Origin: Thermoanaerobaculum aquaticum
GTDB taxonomy: Bacteria; Acidobacteriota; Thermoanaerobaculia; Thermoanaerobaculales; Thermoanaerobaculaceae
Length of the DNA stretch: 64,000 bases
Reading direction: 5' to 3'
Assembly: GCF_000687145.1 (NCBI RefSeq)
Contig: NZ_JMFG01000020.1
Span: forward strand, 216,122-280,121
Below, piece after piece: positions 47,773 to 55,897 of this stretch (positions are counted from its first letter, which is position 1; every line of letters begins with the position of its first letter). The position numbers and the translations under genes are program-made. The notes under the pieces were generated by a model. It had not been told where the DNA came from and made no database searches. It worked only from the letters and a program-made list of their open reading frames with translations.

Positions 47773-48801
47773 TCAGGCCACCCCGCCGGCCACCAGCTCC
47801 ACCTCTTCGCTGCCGTCAGGGTGGGCCGAAACCATCACCTCCACCGGCAGGAAAGCCTTCATGACCTCAATGACCGTGCGGGCGTGCAGGGAAAGCGGCA
47901 GGGTGCGAAAACGCCCACCCCCGGCAAGGCCCAGGGGCACCAAGAGCTGGTCCGCCAGATGCTCCCCCACCGGGACCCTGGCCTGCAGAAAACGGCTCAT
48001 GGCTTTACAGGCCGAAGCCGCTACTTCTTCTGCGGGCACGCCCCTCATCCCAAAGGCGGAAACCACCTCGCAAAAGCCCTCGCCTTCCACCCATAGCATC
48101 AACGCGTTTCCGGGGCCGGGGCTTTCCACCTCGCGGATCTCGCACACCTCCGCCGGCCAACCCAGCTGCGAGCGCACCACCGCCAGCTCCCGCTGGGCCA
48201 CCGTCCGGGAAAGCCGCGAAAGCAACACCACCGCCCGCTGGCTTGTGACCTCCCCCCGGCGGTCCAGCACCACCGGGCGCAAGCGGGCTGCCGGCTCCAC
48301 GCGCACCCGGATCCGTCCCCCTCCCGCCGGGTAAAAACCGTAGGCTTTCAGCTCACCTTCGACCCGCGCCCCCATGCGCTCCAGGATGGGGAAAAGCACC
48401 TTTTGCAAAAAATCAAAGGGCGGCGCCTGGGGGTTGTGGGTGCCGCCGCTTATTTCCAGCTCGCTGGGACCGGAAGCCAAAAGCAAGGCCGGCAGCACCG
48501 CCTGCAGCACGAGGCTGACCGAACCGGCAGTGCCCACGTCCCAGCGGAAGGTTCCCCCCCGCACCCGCCGGGGGCGGAAGGTAAGCTCCTGGGAACCCAG
48601 CTCCGCCCCGGCCACCTCCGCGCCCCCCACCTCCACCGCCGCCCGCACCGCCGTAAGGTGCTGCCGCGCCAAACCCGGTTTCGGCCGGCGGGCGCGAATG
48701 TGGTGGATGCGAAAGGGCTCGCCGGTGGCCAACGACAGGGCCAGCGCCGTACGCAAAACCTGCCCCCCACCCTCGCCCAAGCTTCCATCCACAACGATCA
48801 T
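47773..48801 (-). CDS. rtcA: RNA 3'-terminal phosphate cyclase RtcA
   Basis: A 342-residue enzyme converting RNA 3'-phosphate ends to 2',3'-cyclic phosphates through a His-adenylate. The N-terminus DGSLGEGGGQVLRTALALS and the C-terminal nucleophile region GEHLADQLLVPLGLAGGG are diagnostic. The ligase RtcB and regulator RtcR are not in the window. A TATGCT box lies 9 nt before the ATG, which has no GGAGG. Confidence 0.95.
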   Translation of the reverse strand: MIVVDGSLGEGGGQVLRTALALSLATGEPFRIHHIRARRPKPGLARQHLTAVRAAVEVGGAEVAGAELGSQELTFRPRRVRGGTFRWDVGTAGSVSLVLQAVLPALLLASGPSELEISGGTHNPQAPPFDFLQKVLFPILERMGARVEGELKAYGFYPAGGGRIRVRVEPAARLRPVVLDRRGEVTSQRAVVLLSRLSRTVAQRELAVVRSQLGWPAEVCEIREVESPGPGNALMLWVEGEGFCEVVSAFGMRGVPAEEVAASACKAMSRFLQARVPVGEHLADQLLVPLGLAGGGRFRTLPLSLHARTVIEVMKAFLPVEVMVSAHPDGSEEVELVAGGVA

Positions 48802-48881
48802 GGCCCCACAAGCATATCCCAGTCCCCAACTTCCCAGCCAAATGGCCGGTTAGCCAGGCTGCAGAGCCGCGAAGCACATTG

Positions 48882-48904
48882 CATCAGCGTATCGTGATAT
48901 GATG
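48882..48904 (+). promoter_or_regulatory. Candidate operator of the CmtR-like repressor
   Basis: Two nested inverted repeats (outer CATCA...TGATG, inner TATC-GT-GATA) lie 17 bp before the repressor ATG, in an AT-rich pocket. Position and symmetry fit an ArsR/SmtB-family operator overlapping the promoter. Confidence 0.6.
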
Positions 48905-48920
48905 TTAGGTGGAGGTGGGG

Positions 48921-49271
48921 ATGCTCTTAGCTGCCAAGGCCAACGCGGTGCAGCTGCAGGCCAAGCTCTTTCGCGGGTTTGCTGACCCTTCGCGCCTTGC
49001 GATCCTGCAGGCGCTGCGGGGAAAGCGGCTCACGGTAGGTGAAATTGTGGCCATCACCGGTTTGAGCCAGCCCAACGTTTCCAACCACTTGTCCTGCCTT
49101 CGCGATTGCGGGCTGGTGACCGCCACGCCCCAGGGCCGCTTCGTGCTTTACGCCCTAAGCGACCCAAGGGTGGAGCAGCTGTTGCGCTTGGCCGATGAGC
49201 TTTTAGCCGATGTGGCCAAGGGCGTTTACCAGTGCACCCGCTACGGGGTTTTCGAGGAAAACCATGGCTAA
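48921..49271 (+). CDS. ArsR/SmtB-family metal sensor, CmtR-like
   Basis: A 116-residue winged-helix repressor (FRGFADPSRLAILQAL; SQPNVSNHLSCLRDCGLV). Cys59 and Cys63 in the recognition-helix region (SCLRDC) and Cys105 near the C-terminus (YQCTRYGV) reproduce the ligand pattern of mycobacterial CmtR (Cys57, Cys61, Cys102), a Cd(II)/Pb(II) sensor. It should release the operator on metal binding and allow expression of the ATPase, which it overlaps by 8 bp. The ATG after GGAGGTGGGG is chosen over an upstream GTG. Confidence 0.9.
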   Translation: MLLAAKANAVQLQAKLFRGFADPSRLAILQALRGKRLTVGEIVAITGLSQPNVSNHLSCLRDCGLVTATPQGRFVLYALSDPRVEQLLRLADELLADVAKGVYQCTRYGVFEENHG

Positions 49272-51351
49272 AACCGTCCGCCTGGAGGTCCCCATCAAGG
49301 GCATGGACTGTGCCCAGTGTGCCCACCATGTGGAGAAAGCCATTGCCCAGCTTCCTGGCGTAGCCGCGGTGGAGGTGTTCCTGGCCGCCGAAAAAGCTGT
49401 GGTTCACGGCGATCCCCAGCAGCTGGATCTCGCCGCCATCCGCCAGGCGGTGGAAGGTGCGGGCTATTCGGTCCCGGAAATGCCGGAGGCTCCCACCTCC
49501 CGGGAACGGGTGCCCCGCCATTTCACGCTCCTCCTGGCCGCGGTGTTTGCCCTGGTGCTGTTGGTGGTGGTGGCCGGGGAATGGCTGGGGCTTTTTGAAA
49601 AGCTCAATGTGGCAGTGCCGTTCCCGCTGGGCCTGGCCCTGGTGCTTGTGGGCGGCTATCCGGTGTTTCGCAACGTGCTGCGAGCGGCACTCAGGCGTCA
49701 GGTCACCTCCCACACGCTCATGACCCTGGGCGCTGTTGCCGCCCTGGCCGTGGGGGAATGGGTGGCCGCCGCCATCGTGGTGCTGTTCATGCGCGTGGGC
49801 GATTTTGTGGAGCGCTTTACCGGCGAAAGCGCCCGCCGGGCGGTGAGGGACCTTACTCTCCTCGCTCCCCAAACCGCCCGTGTGGAGCGGAGTGGCGCCG
49901 AGGTGGAGGTGCCGGTGGGTGAGGTCAAACCCGGGGAAACCGTTATCGTGCGCCCCGGGGAACGAATCCCGGTGGACGGCGAGGTGGTTGCCGGTCACGC
50001 CACGGTGGACCAAGCGGCCATTACCGGCGAGGCCATGCCGGTGGAGGTGGGGCCGGGTTCCCAGGTGTTTGCCGCCACCGTGGCCACCCTGGGAAGCCTC
50101 CGCATCAGGGCCACCCGGGTGGGGGAGGACTCCACCTTTGGCCGGGTCATCAAGCTGGTGGAAGAAGCGGAAGCCCACCGCGCTGAAGTCCAGCGTCTGG
50201 CCGACAAATTCAGCAGCTATTACCTGCCGGTGGTGGCTGGGGTGACGGCGGTCACGTGGCTTTTGAGCCGCAACCCTCTGGCTGCGGCCGCGGTGTTGGT
50301 GGTGGCTTGCTCCTGCTCCTTTGCCCTGGCCACCCCGGTGGCCATGCTGGCCTCCATTGGCGCTGCCGCCAGGCGCGGCTTGCTCATTAAGGGCGGCAAG
50401 TACCTGGAGGAGCTGGCCCGCGCCGATGTGCTGTTGGTGGACAAAACCGGCACCCTCACCTTAGGACGCCCGCAAATTACCGATGTGGTTCCCCTTAACA
50501 ACCTTCCCGCCGCTGAAATCTTGCGCCTGGCCGCCTCGGCGGAGCGCTACTCCGAGCACCCGTTGGCGGAAGCGGTGCGGGCCGCGGCAGCCGCCCAAGG
50601 GCTTTCGCTCCTTGAGCCCCAGACTTTCACCCCTATCCCCGGCTTAGGCGTCCAAGCGCAGGTCAACGGCCACCAGGTGGTGGTGGGAAGCCCCAGACTT
50701 GCCCCTGAAGCGCAAAACTTGCCCGCCCTGCAGCAGCTCCAAGCTTCGGGCAAAACGCTGCTTTTGGTGGTTGTGGATGGTCAAGCGGTGGGGATTTTGG
50801 CTGCCGCCGACACCCTGCGGCCGGAAGTGCCCCAGGCGCTTGCCCAGCTCAAAGCCTTAGGGATCGAACAGGTGGAGCTTCTCACCGGGGACAACCCGCA
50901 AACCGCTGCCCGTTTGGCCGAAGAGCTTGGTGTGCGCTTCCGGGCCAACCTCTTGCCCGAGGACAAGATCCGCATCGTCAAGGAGTACCAAAGGCAAGGG
51001 CACAGGGTGGTGATGATCGGCGATGGCGTCAACGACGCCCCCGCCTTGGCGCAGGCCAACGTGGGCATTGCCATGGGGGCAGCGGGCACCGACGTGGCTT
51101 TGGAAGCGGCGCACCTGGCCCTCATGCGCGAAGACTGGACCCTGGTCCCCGAAGCCTTCCGCCTCGCCCGCCATACCATGGGCGTGGTTTTGGGCAACCT
51201 CCTCTTCACTGCGCTTTACAACCTGGCCGGTCTTTCCCTGGCCGCCCTCGGCCTTCTCCCACCCACCGTCGCTGCTGCTGCCCAATCCCTGCCGGACCTT
51301 GGCATCCTCGGCAACTCCGCCCGCTTGTTGCAGGCCGGGAAAAGCCGGTGA
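49264..51351 (+). CDS. P1B-type heavy-metal ATPase with CSC motif
   Basis: A 695-residue metal pump. The N-terminal HMA domain has GMDCAQCAHHV. Conserved P-type parts are ITGEAMPVE (actuator), phospho-Asp393 in DKTGTLT, SEHPLAEAV (HP motif) and GDGVNDAPALAQA. The membrane ion site, normally CPC, reads Cys349-Ser-Cys351-Ser (VACSCSFALATP), and the last helix reads AQSLPDLGILGNSARLL instead of the usual MSxSS...NS pattern. With a CmtR-like repressor, export of Cd/Pb/Zn is the best guess; the altered motif leaves metal choice open. Confidence 0.92.
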   Translation: MAKTVRLEVPIKGMDCAQCAHHVEKAIAQLPGVAAVEVFLAAEKAVVHGDPQQLDLAAIRQAVEGAGYSVPEMPEAPTSRERVPRHFTLLLAAVFALVLLVVVAGEWLGLFEKLNVAVPFPLGLALVLVGGYPVFRNVLRAALRRQVTSHTLMTLGAVAALAVGEWVAAAIVVLFMRVGDFVERFTGESARRAVRDLTLLAPQTARVERSGAEVEVPVGEVKPGETVIVRPGERIPVDGEVVAGHATVDQAAITGEAMPVEVGPGSQVFAATVATLGSLRIRATRVGEDSTFGRVIKLVEEAEAHRAEVQRLADKFSSYYLPVVAGVTAVTWLLSRNPLAAAAVLVVACSCSFALATPVAMLASIGAAARRGLLIKGGKYLEELARADVLLVDKTGTLTLGRPQITDVVPLNNLPAAEILRLAASAERYSEHPLAEAVRAAAAAQGLSLLEPQTFTPIPGLGVQAQVNGHQVVVGSPRLAPEAQNLPALQQLQASGKTLLLVVVDGQAVGILAAADTLRPEVPQALAQLKALGIEQVELLTGDNPQTAARLAEELGVRFRANLLPEDKIRIVKEYQRQGHRVVMIGDGVNDAPALAQANVGIAMGAAGTDVALEAAHLALMREDWTLVPEAFRLARHTMGVVLGNLLFTALYNLAGLSLAALGLLPPTVAAAAQSLPDLGILGNSARLLQAGKSR

Positions 51352-51464
51352 AAAGCGTGGCCAGTGGGACGCGAAGGGTTTAGGGGCAAACAAAAGTGGT
51401 GGCGATCCTTCTTCGGCTGCGGTCCCGCCGCCCACCCAGCGCCAAACGCCGTAGCAGCTGCGAC

Positions 51465-52196
51465 CTACGAGAGCGGCGTTTTTCGCGATTCTTCCCCCTG
51501 CCGCACGCGGGACAAGGCGGAGGCAAAAAGGCCGGTGGGAACGGCCACGATCCCCAAACCCAGCAGCAAGATGCAAACCGTAAAAAACCTGCCGCCGAAG
51601 GTCACCGGATACACATCGCCGTAACCCACCGTGGTGAGCGTCACCGCCGCCCACCAAAGCCCATCAAATACCGAGGCGAAACGCTCCGGCTGGGCTTCGT
51701 GCTCAAAGAAGTAAATACCCACAGCGGAAATGTAAAGAAAAATCGAAGCAGCGACAAAGAACAGCACCAGCTCTTCCCGCACCAAAAGAAAGGCACGGCG
51801 CATTCTCTCCATTGCTTGCCCGTAGCGAGCGAGCTTCAGCAGGCGGAAAACCCGCAAAAACCGCACCGCCCGCAACGCGCGCAAATCCAGGCCGGTGGAC
51901 AAATAAAAGGGAGCAATGGCAATGAGATCCACCAGGCCGAAAAAGCTGAAGATGTACCTTGTTTTCCTTTCCGCCACCAAAACACGCAGCAGGTACTCGA
52001 GTGTGAAAAGCCCCACGGTGATGGTTTCCACAGCGCTCAGAAACTCTTGCCACGCCGGTGGCAGATTGGGCAAGGTTTCCACAGAAAAGGAAACCAAAGA
52101 AACCAGCACCAGCGCTTGCACCGTCCAATCAAAGGCTCTCCCCGCTGGGGTATCCGATTGTTCCACGATCTGTCGCAATTTTTTCATGGTCAGCAT
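51465..52196 (-). CDS. Voltage-gated potassium channel (six-TM)
   Basis: A 243-residue Kv-type channel. S1-S3 are hydrophobic; S4 is rich in spaced arginines (LRALRAVRFLRVFRLLKLAR). The pore has the K+ filter TLTTVGYGDVYP. The protein ends shortly after S6 with no RCK domain. The ATG follows GGAGGTGGTC. It lies between the metal ATPase and the NO reductase genes, with no evident link to either. Confidence 0.92.
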   Translation of the reverse strand: MLTMKKLRQIVEQSDTPAGRAFDWTVQALVLVSLVSFSVETLPNLPPAWQEFLSAVETITVGLFTLEYLLRVLVAERKTRYIFSFFGLVDLIAIAPFYLSTGLDLRALRAVRFLRVFRLLKLARYGQAMERMRRAFLLVREELVLFFVAASIFLYISAVGIYFFEHEAQPERFASVFDGLWWAAVTLTTVGYGDVYPVTFGGRFFTVCILLLGLGIVAVPTGLFASALSRVRQGEESRKTPLS

Positions 52197-52282
52197 GACC
52201 ACCTCCTGCCTGCCAAACAGCTGATTGTAACCAGCACAAGAGTGAAGGTGGCGCGCGGTCCGTCGCGGGTTGAAAAACAAAC

Positions 52283-52347
52283 TGCGGGTTCTGCGCTCCT
52301 TCGCAGGTCGTTTTGCTGTCAGCCGGCGCGGAGCGCCGGCCCCACAT
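52283..52347 (+). repeat. Paired-hairpin palindromic repeat
   Basis: One unit of the dispersed family, in the same orientation as the others. The first hairpin tip is GCGCTCCTTCGC and the second GGCGCGGAGCGCC, ending GGCCCCACATTTTTCGCGGC like the copy at 20.6 kb. A broken piece of a first hairpin (GGTCCGTCGCGGGT) lies just upstream at about 52257-52270. Confidence 0.8.
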
Positions 52348-52402
52348 TTTTCGCGGCGGTCCCCCAGGCGGAAATTCGGAAAGAAAAATGCAAGAGCAGC
52401 GG

Positions 52403-52440
52403 CAAAAAAGCAAAGCCCCCAAGAGTGAGCCCTGGGGGCT
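52403..52440 (-). terminator. Rho-independent terminator of the nor genes
   Basis: On the minus strand AGCCCCCAGGG pairs with CTTGGGGGCT, followed by TTGCTTTTTTG. It lies 24 bp beyond the norB stop. Confidence 0.85.
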
Positions 52441-52463
52441 TGCTGCGTGCGATTCCGTTGAAG

Positions 52464-53804
52464 CTAGGCAGAAGCGGGGCTTGGTGCGGGCTTCAAGGTG
52501 AGCAGGTGCTTGATGGTGAGGAAGACGCCGGCTACCACCACAAGGCCGTGGACAAAGGCGATGAACATCCAGAAGCGAATGGGCTGCGCGGCGAGCATGT
52601 AGGGCTGCCCCTGGACGCGCTCCAGGTAGGTTTGCAGGACGCCAGCCACTGCAAAAGCCAGGCTCATGCCCAAAACGCCCAAGGCGGTGAGCCAAAAGCC
52701 GGTGTGGCCGGTTTTTTCGTCGTACTCAAAACCAGGAAAGCCCTTAATGCGCGGGATGGCAAAGTAGTAAAAGGTGAGGTTCAACAGCACGTAAGCGCCG
52801 TAAAAGGCCAAATGCCCGTGGGAAACCGTTACCTGCGAGCCGTGGGTGTAGTAGTTGATTTGCGGCAAGGTGTGGGCAAAGCCGAAAAGCCCCGCCCCCA
52901 CGAAGTGCAAGATCACACCGCCCACCAGGTACACCCAGGTGAGCTTGGGCCTCATGGGCTCCTTGCGGTGCTTGATATCCCGCCAGGTGTCGTAAACCAT
53001 GAGCAAAATGGGGAAAGGCTCCAGCGCCGAGAAAATGCCACCCACCGCCAGCCAGTACTTAGGTGCCCCCAGCCAGTAGTAGTGATGGCCGGTGCCGGCA
53101 ATGCCAGTAAACAGGAAGAGGCCCAATTCCACGTACAGCCATTTCTCCACGACTTTGCGCTCCACACCGGTAAGCTTCATGAGCATGTAAGCCGTCATGG
53201 CGGCAGCAATGAGCTCCCAGGCCCCTTCCACCCAAAGGTGCACCACCCACCACCAGTAGTACCAGTCCACCGAGAGGTTGCGGTAGAAGGGTATCCCAAA
53301 GAGGTAAAGGATGGCCAGGAAGAACAAACCGGCCAAAAGCGAGCCCTGGGTCATGGTCCAGCGCTTGGCCTTAATGATGGTCATGCCCACGTTGAAAAGG
53401 AACATGAGCGCGCCAATGACCACCAGGAAATCCAGGGGCCGCGGGATTTCCAAAAGCGGGCGGCCCTGGGTCCAGCCAAACACAAAACCCACCAGCGCCA
53501 CCACCCCGGTCACCGCTAAAAGCCCCAGCTGCACCAGAGCTAGCTTGGGCGAGTAAAGCTCCGAGTTGGTTTCCTCAGGGACCAGGTAGTACGTGGCTCC
53601 CATAAAGCCCAAAAGCAGCCACAACACCAGCAGGTTGGTGTGGAAAGCCCGGGCTGTGGAAAACGGGAAGGCGTCAACGATGGATTGGGGGATGGTGGTG
53701 AAGTAGTTGGTGGCCAACCAAAGGCCCATGAGCACCTGCAGCCCGAAAAGCAAAAGGGAAACCACAAAGTAGGGGTACGCAACCGATTGGCTCTTATGGG
53801 TCAT
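52464..53804 (-). CDS. norB: Nitric oxide reductase large subunit NorB
   Basis: A 446-residue heme-copper-family subunit with 12 membrane segments that reduces NO to N2O at a heme b3-FeB centre. His ligands are seen in ARAFHTNLLVLW, in HLWVEGAWELIAAAM (FeB His plus the NorB-specific Glu), in GTGHHYYWLG and in VSHGHLAFYG. PEETNSELYS is typical of cytochrome c-dependent NOR. It lies 3 bp after norC. No norD/norQ maturation genes are adjacent. Confidence 0.93.
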   Translation of the reverse strand: MTHKSQSVAYPYFVVSLLLFGLQVLMGLWLATNYFTTIPQSIVDAFPFSTARAFHTNLLVLWLLLGFMGATYYLVPEETNSELYSPKLALVQLGLLAVTGVVALVGFVFGWTQGRPLLEIPRPLDFLVVIGALMFLFNVGMTIIKAKRWTMTQGSLLAGLFFLAILYLFGIPFYRNLSVDWYYWWWVVHLWVEGAWELIAAAMTAYMLMKLTGVERKVVEKWLYVELGLFLFTGIAGTGHHYYWLGAPKYWLAVGGIFSALEPFPILLMVYDTWRDIKHRKEPMRPKLTWVYLVGGVILHFVGAGLFGFAHTLPQINYYTHGSQVTVSHGHLAFYGAYVLLNLTFYYFAIPRIKGFPGFEYDEKTGHTGFWLTALGVLGMSLAFAVAGVLQTYLERVQGQPYMLAAQPIRFWMFIAFVHGLVVVAGVFLTIKHLLTLKPAPSPASA

Positions 53805-53807
53805 GGC

Positions 53808-54524
53808 TCACCTCCCGTGACTGGCCGCCAAGCTCACGATGAACTCACCCACGAGCCGGCGTTGCTCGGGGGAGAGGTGCGAGTAGGCGGGCATAGCGGC
53901 ACCTGGGGCCTGTTTTTCCGGGTTTTCCAGAAAGCTCGCAATCCAGTCGGCCGAACGTCGAGCTCCAATCCACTCAAAGCGGGGACCCTTGGCCGTACCG
54001 GCATCGCCGAGCTTGTGGCACGCCAAGCAGTCCTCTTGCTTAACAAGCGCAGCTCCCGGGGAAAGCGTGGCGGAAGCCAGAAGGTTTTCGGTGCTCCGCT
54101 TCCAGCGCTTGGTGGAGTCCTGAGGGGGCCAGTCGTGGTTTTCGATTTCCGAAACCCATTTCAAGTAGGCCACGATGTCGGCAATTTCTTGCTGGCTTAA
54201 GTTTTGCTTGGGCATCTTGCGGAAGGAATCGGCAAACGCCACGTCCGGTGCGGTAAGCCTCCGGGCAATGGCGTCTTCTCCCAGACGGGTGTAGGCCCGG
54301 GTGAGGTCCGGCGCGTAGTACCCTCCAAACCCCAAAATCGTGTGGCAGTCGTTGCAGTTGTACTTTTCAAAGGCTCGCTTCCCCGCTACCACCTGCTCGT
54401 CCAGCCGATCGGCGTGGGTGAGCGCATCGAACTGCCGATGCGTGTCCACCGTGAGGGCCAGGAACAGGGCCAGGGAGGAAAGCGTGCCGCCCCAAAAGAT
54501 GAACTTGGCGAGCTTTTCGCTCAT
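53808..54524 (-). CDS. norC: Nitric oxide reductase cytochrome c subunit, diheme NorC variant
   Basis: A 238-residue membrane-anchored cytochrome, longer than the roughly 150 residues of usual NorC. One N-terminal membrane helix precedes a NorC-type domain with CNDCH, ILGFGGYYAPDLTRAY and the Met ligand in FRKMPKQNLS. A second cytochrome c domain is fused at the C-terminus with CLACHKLGDAG and Met in GAAMPAYSHL. The extra heme may receive electrons from a soluble donor. The start follows AAAGGAGGGGG. Confidence 0.9.
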   Translation of the reverse strand: MSEKLAKFIFWGGTLSSLALFLALTVDTHRQFDALTHADRLDEQVVAGKRAFEKYNCNDCHTILGFGGYYAPDLTRAYTRLGEDAIARRLTAPDVAFADSFRKMPKQNLSQQEIADIVAYLKWVSEIENHDWPPQDSTKRWKRSTENLLASATLSPGAALVKQEDCLACHKLGDAGTAKGPRFEWIGARRSADWIASFLENPEKQAPGAAMPAYSHLSPEQRRLVGEFIVSLAASHGR

Positions 54525-54615
54525 ACCCCCTCCTTTCCGGGAAAAGCCCGTAGGAGCTTCCCCGGTTTCATCATCGGAGAGGTTTTTGCAACGAACTTTG
54601 CGCTAGCGCAAACTC

Positions 54616-55797
54616 CTAGAGGAGCACCAGCTCCTTTTGGATGGGTCCGTACACCTGAGGCTTGCCGTCGTGGGTGATGAACACGTTGATTTCGGTGCGC
54701 ACCGCCATTTCCCCAGGGAGGTAAATGCCTGGCTCAATAGAAAAGCACAGGCCGGGAACCAGCAGGCGGTTGTCCCGGGTTTCCAGGTTGTCCAGGTTGG
54801 CGCCGTTGCCGTGCACTTCGGTGCCGATGTTGTGGCCGGTCCGGTGCACGAAGTACGGGCCGTAGCCGGCCTTTTCGATGACCTGGCGGGCAGCATCGTC
54901 CACCTCGTAACCGGCAAGTGGCTGACCCTGGGCAAAGCGCTCCTGTACCAACGCCAGCGCCGCATCGCGAGCCTGGCAGGCGAGGCGGAAGATCTCGCTG
55001 TACTTGGCCGGAGGGTTTTCCCCCACAAAGGCACACCAGGTGATGTCGTAAAAAACCGCGTTGGGTTCTTTGAGCTTGGCCCAAAGGTCCACAAGCAGCG
55101 TGTCGCCCAGCTTGATGGGGCGGGCGTTTTCCGGGGTCGGCTCGAAGTGCGGATCGGCGGGTTGTTCGTTGGTGCCCACAATGGGGTACTCCCCCTGGCA
55201 GGTGAGCCCTTCTTCTTCAAAGCGGCGAACGATGAACTGCTGCACGTCGTAAGCGGTGATAACGTGCCCGCCCCGCACCTTTTGGCTCACCAGGGCAAAC
55301 GCTTCGTCCTTGATGCGGTGGATCTTCTCGCCGGCTTTCACGTGGCTTTCCAGCTGCTCGGGGGTTAAAACCGCCTCGAAAACCTGCACCAGAGGGGCCG
55401 AGGAAACCACCTCCACGCCGGCGGCCCGCACCAGCTCCACGGTGCCGGCATCCACGATGGAAACGTAAGGGACGTCCCCCCGGGGGGAGTACTGCATGGC
55501 CACCGTGGACAGGCCGTCCAGCATGCCCCGCAGGTGGTCCAAAAGCTCGCGCCAGGAGCGGTACACCCGCTTTTCTCCAGGGAGAGCATCCAGCTTGCCC
55601 GCCTCCACTGCCGAAACCAGCTTCACCGGCGGGCCGCTTTTGGGTACCAGGTAAAACCAGCGGCGGGAGGTGAACTTGCCAAACTCCAAACCCAAAATGC
55701 GGTAAGAAATGGGGTCCCGATTGTGGAAGTCGAAGAAAAGCCAGCCGTCAATACCGGCTTTGGCAAGCTCCGCTTGGATTCGGGCGATCCTCTCCAC
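54616..55797 (-). CDS. M24-family aminopeptidase (Xaa-Pro peptidase-like)
   Basis: A 393-residue pita-bread metallopeptidase. Residues 1 to about 150 are the creatinase-like N-domain (WLFFDFHNRDPISYRILG). The metal ligands appear in order: LLVDLWAKL (Asp), HRTGHNIGTEVHG (His), SIEPGIYLPG (Glu), TEINVFI (Glu). One canonical Asp position reads DITW, as usual. It starts at GTG after CAGGAGGACACT; a longer frame upstream lacks a site. It may be an Xaa-Pro dipeptidase. Confidence 0.85.
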   Translation of the reverse strand: MERIARIQAELAKAGIDGWLFFDFHNRDPISYRILGLEFGKFTSRRWFYLVPKSGPPVKLVSAVEAGKLDALPGEKRVYRSWRELLDHLRGMLDGLSTVAMQYSPRGDVPYVSIVDAGTVELVRAAGVEVVSSAPLVQVFEAVLTPEQLESHVKAGEKIHRIKDEAFALVSQKVRGGHVITAYDVQQFIVRRFEEEGLTCQGEYPIVGTNEQPADPHFEPTPENARPIKLGDTLLVDLWAKLKEPNAVFYDITWCAFVGENPPAKYSEIFRLACQARDAALALVQERFAQGQPLAGYEVDDAARQVIEKAGYGPYFVHRTGHNIGTEVHGNGANLDNLETRDNRLLVPGLCFSIEPGIYLPGEMAVRTEINVFITHDGKPQVYGPIQKELVLL

Positions 55798-55897
55798 AGT
55801 GTCCTCCTGCCCCTGCGGGCGCCCCAGTCTAGCCCAGGTTGACGCCCACCGCCATGCCGGGACTTCCGGGCGGTTAAAATCCCCCCGAGGAGGACTT

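Noticed and set aside
51396..53519. Long open frame (about 700 codons) spanning the channel gene, a palindromic repeat and norB on the opposite strand
   Set aside because: It runs through two unrelated genes and a non-coding repeat, and its translation has low-complexity, non-protein-like composition.
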